A stretch of 64,000 nucleotides of DNA from Phycisphaerales bacterium PN19_bin_20 (GTDB lineage: Bacteria; Planctomycetota; Phycisphaerae; Phycisphaerales; UBA1924): contig JAJOLK010000015.1 of NCBI GenBank assembly GCA_021173225.1, positions 33,387 to 97,386 of the forward strand. The letters are read 5' to 3'. A model generated the notes under the pieces. It made no database searches. It worked only from the letters and a program-made list of their open reading frames with translations, and was not told where the DNA came from. The translations under genes were made by a program, and so were the position numbers. This document shows positions 7,349 through 14,387 of the stretch, piece by piece. Within the stretch, counting starts at the first letter, position 1. Every line of letters starts with the position of its first letter.

Positions 7349-8827
7349 TCAGCGGCGGTTGGCGGCGTGGCTTGTTGGTGCGGGCGGGAGTGTGACGGCC
7401 TGGCCGGCGAGGGTCAGCAGGCGGGCGCGGGCCTTGTCGAAGGGGTCTATTGCTGAGAGGTCTTGGCGGAGCAGCTCGGTCAGGCGCGGGTGCATGGCGA
7501 TGGCCAGATCGGTCTCGGGGCTCGCGCCCTTGGCGTAGGCACCGATCTGGACCAGGTCTTCAACCTCGCGGTAGAGGGCCATGGAGCGGACAAGCTGGCG
7601 GCGGGCGGCCTGGTGCTGCGAATCGGTTACGTCGTTGGCGACGCGCGAGACCGAGTCGAGGACGTCAATGGCAGGGAAGTGCCCGCGCTGCGCCAGGCCG
7701 CGCGAGAGCATGATGTGCCCGTCAAGGATACCGCGGGCAGCGTCGGCGACCGGCTCGGTCATGTCGTCACCCTCGACAAGGACGGTGTAAAGGCCGGTGA
7801 TAGATCCGCCGAGGCCTTCAAGCTGGCCGGCGCGTTCCATCAGGCGTGCCATGGCGGCAAAGACGCTGGGTGTGTAGCCCTTGCTGGCGGGCGGCTCGCC
7901 GGCGGTGAGGCCGACTTGGCGCTGAGCGTGGGCGAAGCGGGTGACGGAGTCCATCAGGAGCATGACGTGCTTGCCACGGTCGCGGAAGAACTCAGCGACG
8001 GCGCAGGCGAGCATGGCGGCGCGGATGCGCATGAGCGGTGACTCGTCGCCGGTGGCGACGACCACGACGGTGCGTGCGAGGCCTTGTGGGCCCAGGCTGT
8101 GCTCGATGAAGTCTTTGACCTCGCGGCCGCGTTCGCCGATGAGGGCCACGACGTTGATGTCGGCGGCGCACTGGCGCGTGATGGCACCCAGGAGGGTGGA
8201 CTTGCCGACGCCGGGCCCGGCAAAGAGGCCCATGCGTTGGCCACGGCCGAGGGTGTTGAAGAGGTCAATGGCGCGGACGCCGGTGTGCATGGGCTGATTG
8301 ATTCGTCCGCGGGCCAGGGCGCGGATGGGCGCCGGGTCGAGTGACTGTGGGAAGAGGTTGTGCAGGCCGGGGCCGCCATCAACGGGTTCGCCCAGCCCGC
8401 TGAGGACGCGCCCGAGCATGGAGGGGCCGACTCCGGCGGTTTTGGCGCTTTGGAGGGCGACGACCTCATCACCGGTGCGGATGCCGACGGCCTGACCGAG
8501 CATCATGACTACGGCGTGATCACCGGCGAGGCCGACGACCTCGCCGCTCTCGCCGCGCGGGGCGTGCGGGCCTGCGAGGCGCGGAAGGCGGACGGTGGCG
8601 CCGACGGGCGCGGGAAGATCACGCACCAAGACCGAGAGCCCGCGTACCGCGACGACGCGCCCGACGGCCTGGATCGGCTGGATGGCGCGCACGGTCGAGA
8701 TGGCGGCGTCGAGCAGCCCAGTGTGTTGGGCGTAGCGGTCGGGGTTGAGGGCTGGGCTGGTGGGGGCCGCGTTGGTGAGGGCAGGACTGGTGAGGGCAGT
8801 GCCGGTGATTGGCTGCGGGGTTGTCAC
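7349..8827 (-). CDS. fliI: Flagellum-specific ATP synthase FliI
   Basis: FliI is the ATPase of the flagellar type III export apparatus, homologous to F1-beta. Motifs: P-loop 'GLFAGPGVGKSTLLGAI' near residue 205, 'ALIGERGREVKDFIE', the Walker B strand 'HVMLLMDSVTRFAHAQR', and 'GEPPASKGYTPSVFAAMARLMERAG', all typical of FliI/YscN. The C-terminal part ('DSISR'-like 'DVLDSVSRVANDV' and 'LYREVEDLVQIGAYAKG') is also canonical. The annotated GTG start overlaps the fliH stop (GTGA). The first ~25 residues (repeats of TSPAL) are not family-like, so translation could start slightly later. 492 aa versus the usual ~440-460. Confidence 0.97.
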   Translation of the reverse strand: MTTPQPITGTALTSPALTNAAPTSPALNPDRYAQHTGLLDAAISTVRAIQPIQAVGRVVAVRGLSVLVRDLPAPVGATVRLPRLAGPHAPRGESGEVVGLAGDHAVVMMLGQAVGIRTGDEVVALQSAKTAGVGPSMLGRVLSGLGEPVDGGPGLHNLFPQSLDPAPIRALARGRINQPMHTGVRAIDLFNTLGRGQRMGLFAGPGVGKSTLLGAITRQCAADINVVALIGERGREVKDFIEHSLGPQGLARTVVVVATGDESPLMRIRAAMLACAVAEFFRDRGKHVMLLMDSVTRFAHAQRQVGLTAGEPPASKGYTPSVFAAMARLMERAGQLEGLGGSITGLYTVLVEGDDMTEPVADAARGILDGHIMLSRGLAQRGHFPAIDVLDSVSRVANDVTDSQHQAARRQLVRSMALYREVEDLVQIGAYAKGASPETDLAIAMHPRLTELLRQDLSAIDPFDKARARLLTLAGQAVTLPPAPTSHAANRR

Positions 8828-9546
8828 GCCTGGGCTCCGTCATCGTCGGCGGGGAGCAAGGCTTCGACGATGCGGTCAAGCTGGGTGCGGATGGTTCCGT
8901 CAATGCGCGCGCCGCTCTCGGCAAGGCGAGCCTCGCACGAGCCGCGGGGCATGGCGGGGTCATCAACCAGCGTGACATCGCGGGCGGCGTGGAGTCGCGC
9001 GACCAGCGCGGGCAGCGCGTCGGCGGCGATGGTGCGGTCGGCGGGGTTGATGACCAGGTGGACCTTGGTGGGGGTCATGACCAGAGCGAGGACCTCGGCG
9101 ATCTGGCCGCGGACGGTGGTCGGGTCAAGCTCAACGGTGCGTTTGCAGACGCGCTGGGCGATCTGCACGGCCAAACGGATGACGTCGCGCTGGGCCTGCG
9201 CGAGCATGCGCTCGCGCTCAGACTCGAAGCGGTCGAGGGCCTTGGCCCAGCCGTCAACCAGCGGAGCGAGCTCGGCGCGGCGTTCTTCGGCGGCCTGCTG
9301 CTGGCCCTGGCGGATGCCGGCGATCATCCCATCGTCGAAGCCTCGCTGGAAGCCACGCTCGAGGCCCTCGGCGTCGGCGCCATGCAGGATCTGTTCGCGC
9401 TGTGCGCGGGCGTCGGTGATGATCTGGTCGGCCTGAGCCTGCGCGGCGGCGAGGACGTCGGCAGCGTGTCGGCGCAGGTCGCCAAGGTCCAGGACGATGG
9501 CGTCCTTGGTCATGCCGACGGCGTGGATGTGCTTGACAACGCCCAT
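8824..9546 (-). CDS. fliH: Flagellar assembly protein FliH (regulator of FliI)
   Basis: FliH binds FliI and docks it to the C-ring. The 240-aa protein has an Ala/Gln-rich helical N-terminus ('VLAAAQAQADQIITDARAQ'), a G-rich helix ('ERGFQRGFDDGMIAGIRQGQQ') typical of FliH GxxxG-type repeats, and a C-terminal domain with 'RDVIRLAVQIAQRVCKRTVELD' and 'KVHLVINPAD', which match FliH/YscL ('vvrLA..IA.kV...e...d' and 'v.i.vnP.D'). It overlaps fliI by 4 bp and follows fliG by 84 bp. Cytoplasmic. Confidence 0.93.
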   Translation of the reverse strand: MGVVKHIHAVGMTKDAIVLDLGDLRRHAADVLAAAQAQADQIITDARAQREQILHGADAEGLERGFQRGFDDGMIAGIRQGQQQAAEERRAELAPLVDGWAKALDRFESERERMLAQAQRDVIRLAVQIAQRVCKRTVELDPTTVRGQIAEVLALVMTPTKVHLVINPADRTIAADALPALVARLHAARDVTLVDDPAMPRGSCEARLAESGARIDGTIRTQLDRIVEALLPADDDGAQA

Positions 9547-9630
9547 GTGTTAGCGCGAGGCCTGCGGGTTGCGGGGTGCGAGGTTGGGGAGCGCGAGGGG
9601 GCTAGTGGATGAAGTGCTCGGCGGCGGGGT

Positions 9631-10674
9631 TTAGGTGATCATCTCTTCGCCGCCCCCGCCCCGGCCAGCGATGATGATCTCGCCGGCGTCCTCGAGCCTG
9701 CGGACGATATCGACCACGCGCTGCTGGGCAGACTCGACGTCGCTGACGCGGACGGGGCCCATGAACTGCATGTCTTCCTTGATGAGCGTGGCGGCACGCT
9801 CGGACATGTTCTTGAAGATCTTGTTCTTGAGCTCTTCGCTGGCGGTCTTGAGGGCCAGGGCCATCTCGTCGTTGTCGACCTCCTTGAGCACAAGCTGGAT
9901 GCCCTTGTCGTCGACCATCCTGATGTCCTCGAAGACAAACATGAGTCGGCGGATCTGCTCGACCAGGTCGGGGTCGTCGGCCTCGAGGCCCTCGACCACG
10001 GCCTTCTCGGTCGAGCGGTCGGCCAGGTTGAGAATCTCGGCGACGGTCGGGATGCCCCCGGCCTTCTCCATGCTCTGCATAAGCATGGCGCTCAGGCGGC
10101 TCTCGAGCCCGCGCTCAACTTCTTTGATGACCTCCGGGTTGGTCTGCTCCATGTTCGCAACCCGCTTGATGACCTCGATTTGCTTCTGAAGCGGGAGGCC
10201 CGACAGGATCTCGGCGGCCTTGTGGTGTGGCAGGTGGCAGAGGATCAGCGCGATAGTCTGCGGGTGCTCGTCCTGGATGAACGTCAGCAGGTTCTCGCTC
10301 TCGGCCTTCTGCAGGAAGGCGAACGGCGTCTTTTGAACTTGCGTCTGGATCTGCGCCAGCACACGCTCGGCGTTCTTGGGGTCCATGCTCTGCTGCAAGA
10401 GCACGCGCGCGTAGTCCAGCCCGCCCTCGGTGGCATACTGGCTGGCCATCGAGACCTCGTAAAACTCCTGGACCACGGCGGAGCGCAGGTTTTCGGGCAC
10501 GCGGCCCAGTCCCGCCAGCTCGCGGGTCACATCCTCAACCTGCTCGGGGGCCATCAGCTTGAGCAGCCCGGCGGCGACCGTCGGCTCGATCGACAGAAGA
10601 AGAATCGCCGACTTGGTGATGCCCTCAAGCTCCTTGGGGTCTTCTGGCAGCTTGTCGCCTGTTTTGCGTGGCAT
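9631..10674 (-). CDS. fliG: Flagellar motor switch protein FliG
   Basis: FliG forms the C-ring layer that couples stator torque to the MS ring and sets rotation direction. 347 aa, close to the family norm (~330). Visible features: N-terminal FliF-binding domain ('ITKSAILLLSIEPTVAAGLLK'), the middle-domain EHPQT motif ('FIQDEHPQTIALILCHLP') near residue 130, and a C-terminal torque domain with 'FVFEDIRMVDDKGIQLVLKEVDNDEMALALK' and 'LKNKIFKNMSERAATLI', carrying the conserved charged residues. The C-terminus ends in an unusual Gly-rich tail (GRGGGGEEMIT). SD GGAGA precedes the ATG. Confidence 0.98.
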   Translation of the reverse strand: MPRKTGDKLPEDPKELEGITKSAILLLSIEPTVAAGLLKLMAPEQVEDVTRELAGLGRVPENLRSAVVQEFYEVSMASQYATEGGLDYARVLLQQSMDPKNAERVLAQIQTQVQKTPFAFLQKAESENLLTFIQDEHPQTIALILCHLPHHKAAEILSGLPLQKQIEVIKRVANMEQTNPEVIKEVERGLESRLSAMLMQSMEKAGGIPTVAEILNLADRSTEKAVVEGLEADDPDLVEQIRRLMFVFEDIRMVDDKGIQLVLKEVDNDEMALALKTASEELKNKIFKNMSERAATLIKEDMQFMGPVRVSDVESAQQRVVDIVRRLEDAGEIIIAGRGGGGEEMIT

Positions 10675-10773
10675 GGTAGGTCTCCGGGATTGCGTGGCTC
10701 CGGATCGGCTTGGGCGGCGGCCCTGAGTTGGCAGCGGCGCGTGGGTGGGGTGGTGGTGAGGGTGGGGAACCGA

Positions 10774-12552
10774 TCAGCGGTCGGGGTTCATCCAGCGTTT
10801 CAGCAAGTTGGCGGCGTCGCCGGGGTTCTTCTTAACCATGTCTTGGACCTGTTCGAGGACCTTCTTGACCCTGACCTCTTCGTCGCCGAGCTCGATGCCA
10901 ACCATGGCGGTCTGGCTCTCGTCGGCCTCGCCGACGATGCTGTCCTCGGCCTCGAGCACGGGCGGAAGCCCGACGATCTCCTGGGCGGTGGGCAGCTCTT
11001 GCGGCTTGGCGCTCTTGCGAACGAGCATGACCATCATGCCCAGGGCAACCAGGGCAAGCAGGCCCAGGAAGCCGGTCTTGATCGTCGAGCCGGTGAGCAA
11101 CTGGCTGGAGAGCCCGGCCATCGCGCCACCGCCGGTGCCGGTGATGAGCGCGCTTTGTGTCAGAGCGCCGCCAGCGGCGAGGACCAGGCCCTGCGGGACG
11201 GGGATCATCGATACGACCACGCGCGGGTCGGTTGAGGCGGTGGTCTCCATCGCGACGGTCTTGATCAGCGGCGTCAGGTCGGTCTCGAGGCGGAGCTTTT
11301 CTACGCGGAATGCCGCTTCGAGCTCGGCCTGGGTGGGCTCGGCCGACGCGGGTGCGGCACCACCAATAGCAGCACCAGCGGGCGCGGCACCTGCGGCGGG
11401 CGCGGGCTTACTCATCTTGACCAGGTGGCTGACGTACTCGCGCGAGAGCGAGATCATGACGTTGACGCGGGTCGGCGTACCGCGCGGGTCAACGATCTCT
11501 TCACGCGTTGAGCCGACGGAGACCTGGAACGACTCGTCGGAGGTTTCGTTTGTTGAGTTGGTTCTGTTGCCGCCGCCGCCACCTTGGTTGACGTCAGCGG
11601 CGACGTTGCTTGTGACGCCCGGCTCGGCCCCGCCACCCGAGCCGCCGGAGGCCTCGTTGCGCGTGGTGGTGCTGGCCTTGGTCGGGAGGCTGATGGTGCC
11701 GCCGCCGGGAGAGTTGGGGAGGAACTTTTCGGTGCTGGTGCGCCGGCGGGTGTTGTCCACCTGAGCAGAGACGGCGACGATCGCGCCGGGGTCGTAGGCG
11801 ATCAGCTCACGGACCTTGCCCTGCACGCGGGCCTCGATCTTGGCGACCAGCTCGAGGTAGTCGCCGGCGGCGAAATCTTCGTCGGCCCGGGCGGTGAACT
11901 GGCGACCGTTGCGGAGATCAACGACTTTCACGTTGGTCATCAAGAGCCCCGCGCGCGAGCCAGCGACCATCGCGGCGATCGCGTCGACCATGTCTTTGTC
12001 GACCGTGCGCCCGGCCTTCATCGTGACCCCGACGCTGGCGGTGGGCCTGCGGAAGGCCAAGCCCATCCCGACGGGCTCGGGGGCGTCGATGATTACGCTG
12101 GCCCGCTCAACGCCCTTGAAGTTTGTGATGATCCCGCCCAGAAACTCGCACAGCGCGGCGATAAAGAGCTGGTCGGACTGGCTTTTGCTGGCCATCCAGT
12201 TCTGGCTCTTGAGCAGGTTTGAGTAGAGCGTATCGGCGTTGGCGGGCATCTTGCCCGACTGCTGCAGCAGCGCGAGGGCGTACATCCGCTTCTCGGGGGT
12301 GATGAACACGCGGCCCGAGCGCATCTGGTAGGCGATGTCAGCTTCGGCCAGCGCACCCTGCGCGCGTGACTGGTCTTCAGGCCCCATGCCCGGCAGCAGC
12401 TCGACCATCGTCACGCGGCTAGTGGTGGTAGCGACCAGCACCAAGGCCAAGGCCGCCACGACCGCCAGCGAGCCGATGAGCACGCGGTCGCGAGGGGCCA
12501 TCTGGCCTAGATACTTGCCGATGGTCGCAAAGACCTGCCGAAGCGCGCCCAT
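10774..12552 (-). CDS. fliF: Flagellar MS-ring protein FliF
   Basis: FliF builds the inner-membrane MS ring on which the rod, C-ring and export gate assemble. 592 aa with two membrane segments: about residues 25-45 (RVLIGSLAVVAALALVLVATT) and about 490-510 (GFLGLLALVALGMMVMLVRKS). Between them are the ring-building motifs: 'LLPGMGPEDQSRAQGALAEADI', 'LYSNLLKSQNWMASKSQSDQLFIAALC', and 'ASVIIDAPEPVGMGLAFRRPTASVGV'. A Gly/Asn/Thr-rich loop (SGGSGGGAEP.. GGGGGNRTNS) marks the variable periplasmic insertion. The C-terminal cytoplasmic tail ('VQDMVKKNPGDAANLLKRWM') is the FliG-binding segment. The start was moved from 12585 to the ATG at 12552 because AGGAGG lies 10 nt upstream. Confidence 0.97.
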   Translation of the reverse strand: MGALRQVFATIGKYLGQMAPRDRVLIGSLAVVAALALVLVATTTSRVTMVELLPGMGPEDQSRAQGALAEADIAYQMRSGRVFITPEKRMYALALLQQSGKMPANADTLYSNLLKSQNWMASKSQSDQLFIAALCEFLGGIITNFKGVERASVIIDAPEPVGMGLAFRRPTASVGVTMKAGRTVDKDMVDAIAAMVAGSRAGLLMTNVKVVDLRNGRQFTARADEDFAAGDYLELVAKIEARVQGKVRELIAYDPGAIVAVSAQVDNTRRRTSTEKFLPNSPGGGTISLPTKASTTTRNEASGGSGGGAEPGVTSNVAADVNQGGGGGNRTNSTNETSDESFQVSVGSTREEIVDPRGTPTRVNVMISLSREYVSHLVKMSKPAPAAGAAPAGAAIGGAAPASAEPTQAELEAAFRVEKLRLETDLTPLIKTVAMETTASTDPRVVVSMIPVPQGLVLAAGGALTQSALITGTGGGAMAGLSSQLLTGSTIKTGFLGLLALVALGMMVMLVRKSAKPQELPTAQEIVGLPPVLEAEDSIVGEADESQTAMVGIELGDEEVRVKKVLEQVQDMVKKNPGDAANLLKRWMNPDR

Positions 12553-12827
12553 GGTGCGTGGTCCTCCTGACGTTCGCGCCCGCACCGAGCCGGGTGGGAG
12601 CGCGTGCTACGACCGACTCCGTCGGGCGTGCCGGCAACCCGGCAGAGTGTGCGTCGGCGGTTCCTGCGCGATCGCTTGACGGAATATCTGTGCGGTTGCG
12701 GCGGAGGGGTTGGAGGCGGCCGGACCGCGCGGACTCTGCGCGTCGGGGCGGCGCGGGTGCCGGCTCGCGTGCGGGCGAGCGTGAGCGCAGGACGGGCCGC
12801 GAGAGGTTGGTGGGTGTGCGGGGCGGT
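12553..12827. other. Intergenic gap between fliE and fliF, nothing recognised
   Basis: About 275 bp inside the operon, GC-rich and open in several frames but without a credible gene or SD-start pair apart from the fliF AGGAGG at its left edge. No hairpin with a T-run was seen, so transcription probably continues from fliE into fliF. Confidence 0.4.
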
Positions 12828-13157
12828 TTAGATGCGGACCTGCTTGAGCTCTTCGTACGCCGCCTGAACCTTATTGCGGACCGCCAGCAGCGCGCGGAAG
12901 GCCTGATCGGCCTTCTGAGTCGCCAGGATGACGTTCTCAACATCGTTGCGGGTGCCGGTGGCGAGGTCTTCCTGCGCGGCGCTGGCCTCACCCTGCAGCT
13001 TGTTGACCTGCTCGATGCTTTGCATGAGTGTGTCTTTGAAGGATGGCGCGTTGGGGTCTGCCTGCTGGCCGCGCCCGGCGCCGAGCCCGGCCGAGAGGCC
13101 GCCCGCGGCCTGGGCCTGCCTGCTTGCCGACGAGATAAGTCCAAGTGGGTCAGCCAT
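12828..13157 (-). CDS. fliE: Flagellar hook-basal body complex protein FliE
   Basis: FliE joins the MS ring to the rod base and is the first rod-type substrate exported. 109 aa, the normal size. The family core is clear: 'PSFKDTLMQSIEQVNKLQGEASAAQEDLATGTRNDVENVILATQKADQAFRALLAVRNKVQAAYEELKQVRI', including the typical ending (aYqEImrM.v). The N-terminal 40 residues are Gly/Ala/Gln-rich. Order flgB-flgC-fliE-fliF is the standard arrangement. Confidence 0.96.
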   Translation of the reverse strand: MADPLGLISSASRQAQAAGGLSAGLGAGRGQQADPNAPSFKDTLMQSIEQVNKLQGEASAAQEDLATGTRNDVENVILATQKADQAFRALLAVRNKVQAAYEELKQVRI

Positions 13158-13290
13158 GCTCGCCCCGCGTCTACTGATCTACCTCTGAGTCTGTGCTTCC
13201 TGCTTGAAGTCTATCGGCTCCGCCGACACACACCGATCAATCCGTCCGTCTCAACCTGAACCAAACCATCCACGATGGTGCAGGCAGCGG

Positions 13291-13722
13291 CTAGGCCAAC
13301 AGGCGCAGGGCCGAGGTCGTGATCTGCTTAGTCGCCTCGGCGGCCATCACATTCGCCTCATACGCCCGCACGGCCTCGACGGCGTTAATGTTTTCTGTCA
13401 CGCTGTTGATGCCCGTCTCGGCCACGTAGCCCTTAAAGGGTCCGTCCTTAAAGGCGAACGGGCTGCTGGGATCGTGGACCCGCGGGAGGATCTGCCTCTG
13501 ATCCTCGCCGATGGCCGACACGTGCACGCCCAGCTCGCGCCCGCGCTCGTCGGCTGCGTTTGGGCTGCCCGGGGCGAGGAAGACCTCACGGCGGCGGAAG
13601 GGGTTGACGTTGCCCTGAGCGTCGAGCAGCGTGTTCTGGTTGGCCAAGTTGGCACTGATGGCATCCAGCCGGACGCGCTGGGCGACCATGCCGGAGGTCG
13701 AGATGTCAAGGCTGCCGAACAT
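13291..13722 (-). CDS. flgC: Flagellar basal-body rod protein FlgC
   Basis: FlgC is a proximal rod subunit. 143 aa, the family length. It starts MFGSLDISTSGMVAQRVRLDAISANLANQNT, the rod-protein N-terminal motif with the variant 'ANLAN', then 'NPFRRREVFLAP', 'HDPSSPFAF.. GYVAETGINSVTENINAVEAVRAYEANV' and a C-terminal helix, all characteristic of FlgC (DP..P......GyV..PNVn...EM..m..A.R.Y..N). The canonical 'PNVN' is GINS here, a small departure. Confidence 0.96.
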   Translation of the reverse strand: MFGSLDISTSGMVAQRVRLDAISANLANQNTLLDAQGNVNPFRRREVFLAPGSPNAADERGRELGVHVSAIGEDQRQILPRVHDPSSPFAFKDGPFKGYVAETGINSVTENINAVEAVRAYEANVMAAEATKQITTSALRLLA

Positions 13723-13780
13723 GGTGGAGGCCTATTTTGGTGCGGTTTAGTGCGGTTGGGGGTAAGAGTCGCGGCTTTGA

Positions 13781-14212
13781 TTATGCCCGTTCGCTGATGG
13801 CGGCGTTGAGGACCGCGTAGCGCGAGCGGAGCAGGTCAGAGGCGACACGGAACGCCGTGGCGTTTTCGACCAGGTCCTGCATGGAGCGTTCCAGGTCGCG
13901 GTTGTTTCGGTCGTGGAAGAGGACGTTGCCGGTGAAGGTCTGGGGGTCGAGCGTGAGCGACCCGTCGCGGGCGTCCTTCACCTCGGCGGTGTCGGCAAGC
14001 TGGAGCCGGGCGATGCCGCCTTGCTCACGGCGGCGTTCAATGGCCTCACGAAGCTGCTCTTGAAACCCGCGGACCGAGACGTCCTTGCCCTGGAAGCCGG
14101 GGGTCGTGAGGTTGGCGATGTTGTGGGCGATCAGGCGCTGGCGGCCGGCGGTGAAGCGCATCACCGATTCCAGCGCGCTGGTAGCACCCGAGTTGACCAG
14201 TTCACCAAACAT
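13781..14212 (-). CDS. flgB: Flagellar basal-body rod protein FlgB, probably leaderless
   Basis: FlgB is a proximal rod subunit. The protein from ATG 14212 (143 aa) begins MFGELVNSGATSALESVMRF and carries 'RQRLIAHNIANLTTPGFQGKDVSV' (rod motif NIAN..TPGY) and the C-terminal 'DRNNRDLERSMQDLVENATAFRVASDLLRSRYAVL', matching FlgB ('g..v..e.e.......n...Y......l..k...l'). The track start at 14296 adds 28 residues that are not family-like. There is no Shine-Dalgarno before ATG 14212; instead a near-perfect sigma-54 promoter ends 14 nt upstream, so the predicted transcript starts about 3 nt before the ATG. First gene of the basal-body operon. Confidence 0.95.
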   Translation of the reverse strand: MFGELVNSGATSALESVMRFTAGRQRLIAHNIANLTTPGFQGKDVSVRGFQEQLREAIERRREQGGIARLQLADTAEVKDARDGSLTLDPQTFTGNVLFHDRNNRDLERSMQDLVENATAFRVASDLLRSRYAVLNAAISERA

Positions 14213-14224
14213 GCGGCGGACGAC

Positions 14225-14242
14225 CCGCAAATCGCGTGCCGG
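14225..14242 (-). promoter_or_regulatory. Sigma-54 promoter of the flgB operon
   Basis: On the minus strand the sequence reads CCGGCACGCGATTTGCGG. It matches TGGCACG-N4-TTGC at all positions except the first T, with GG and GC exactly 10 nt apart (-24/-12). Predicted +1 is near 14215, only about 3 nt before the flgB ATG. The adjacent NtrC-type activator gene supports function. Confidence 0.82.
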
Positions 14243-14297
14243 TTGGCGATACCCGCGAACGCCGGTTGGCGCGCGTTCGGTAGGAAGCACCAGCACA

Positions 14298-14322
14298 AAC
14301 GCCCCCGAGGCATGGGGGCGTT
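14298..14322 (-). terminator. Probable intrinsic terminator after the sigma-54 activator gene
   Basis: Perfect 9-bp inverted repeat AACGCCCCC/GGGGGCGTT with a 7-nt loop, followed on the minus strand by a short T-run (GTTTG). It lies between the activator gene stop (14388) and the flgB promoter, and would separate the two transcription units. Confidence 0.6.
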
Positions 14323-14387
14323 GGCGGAAGGGGAGAGATTTTCTCAGGTGCGGACGGTGCGGAACAAGGCGCTCGCCGTAGCGGTGA

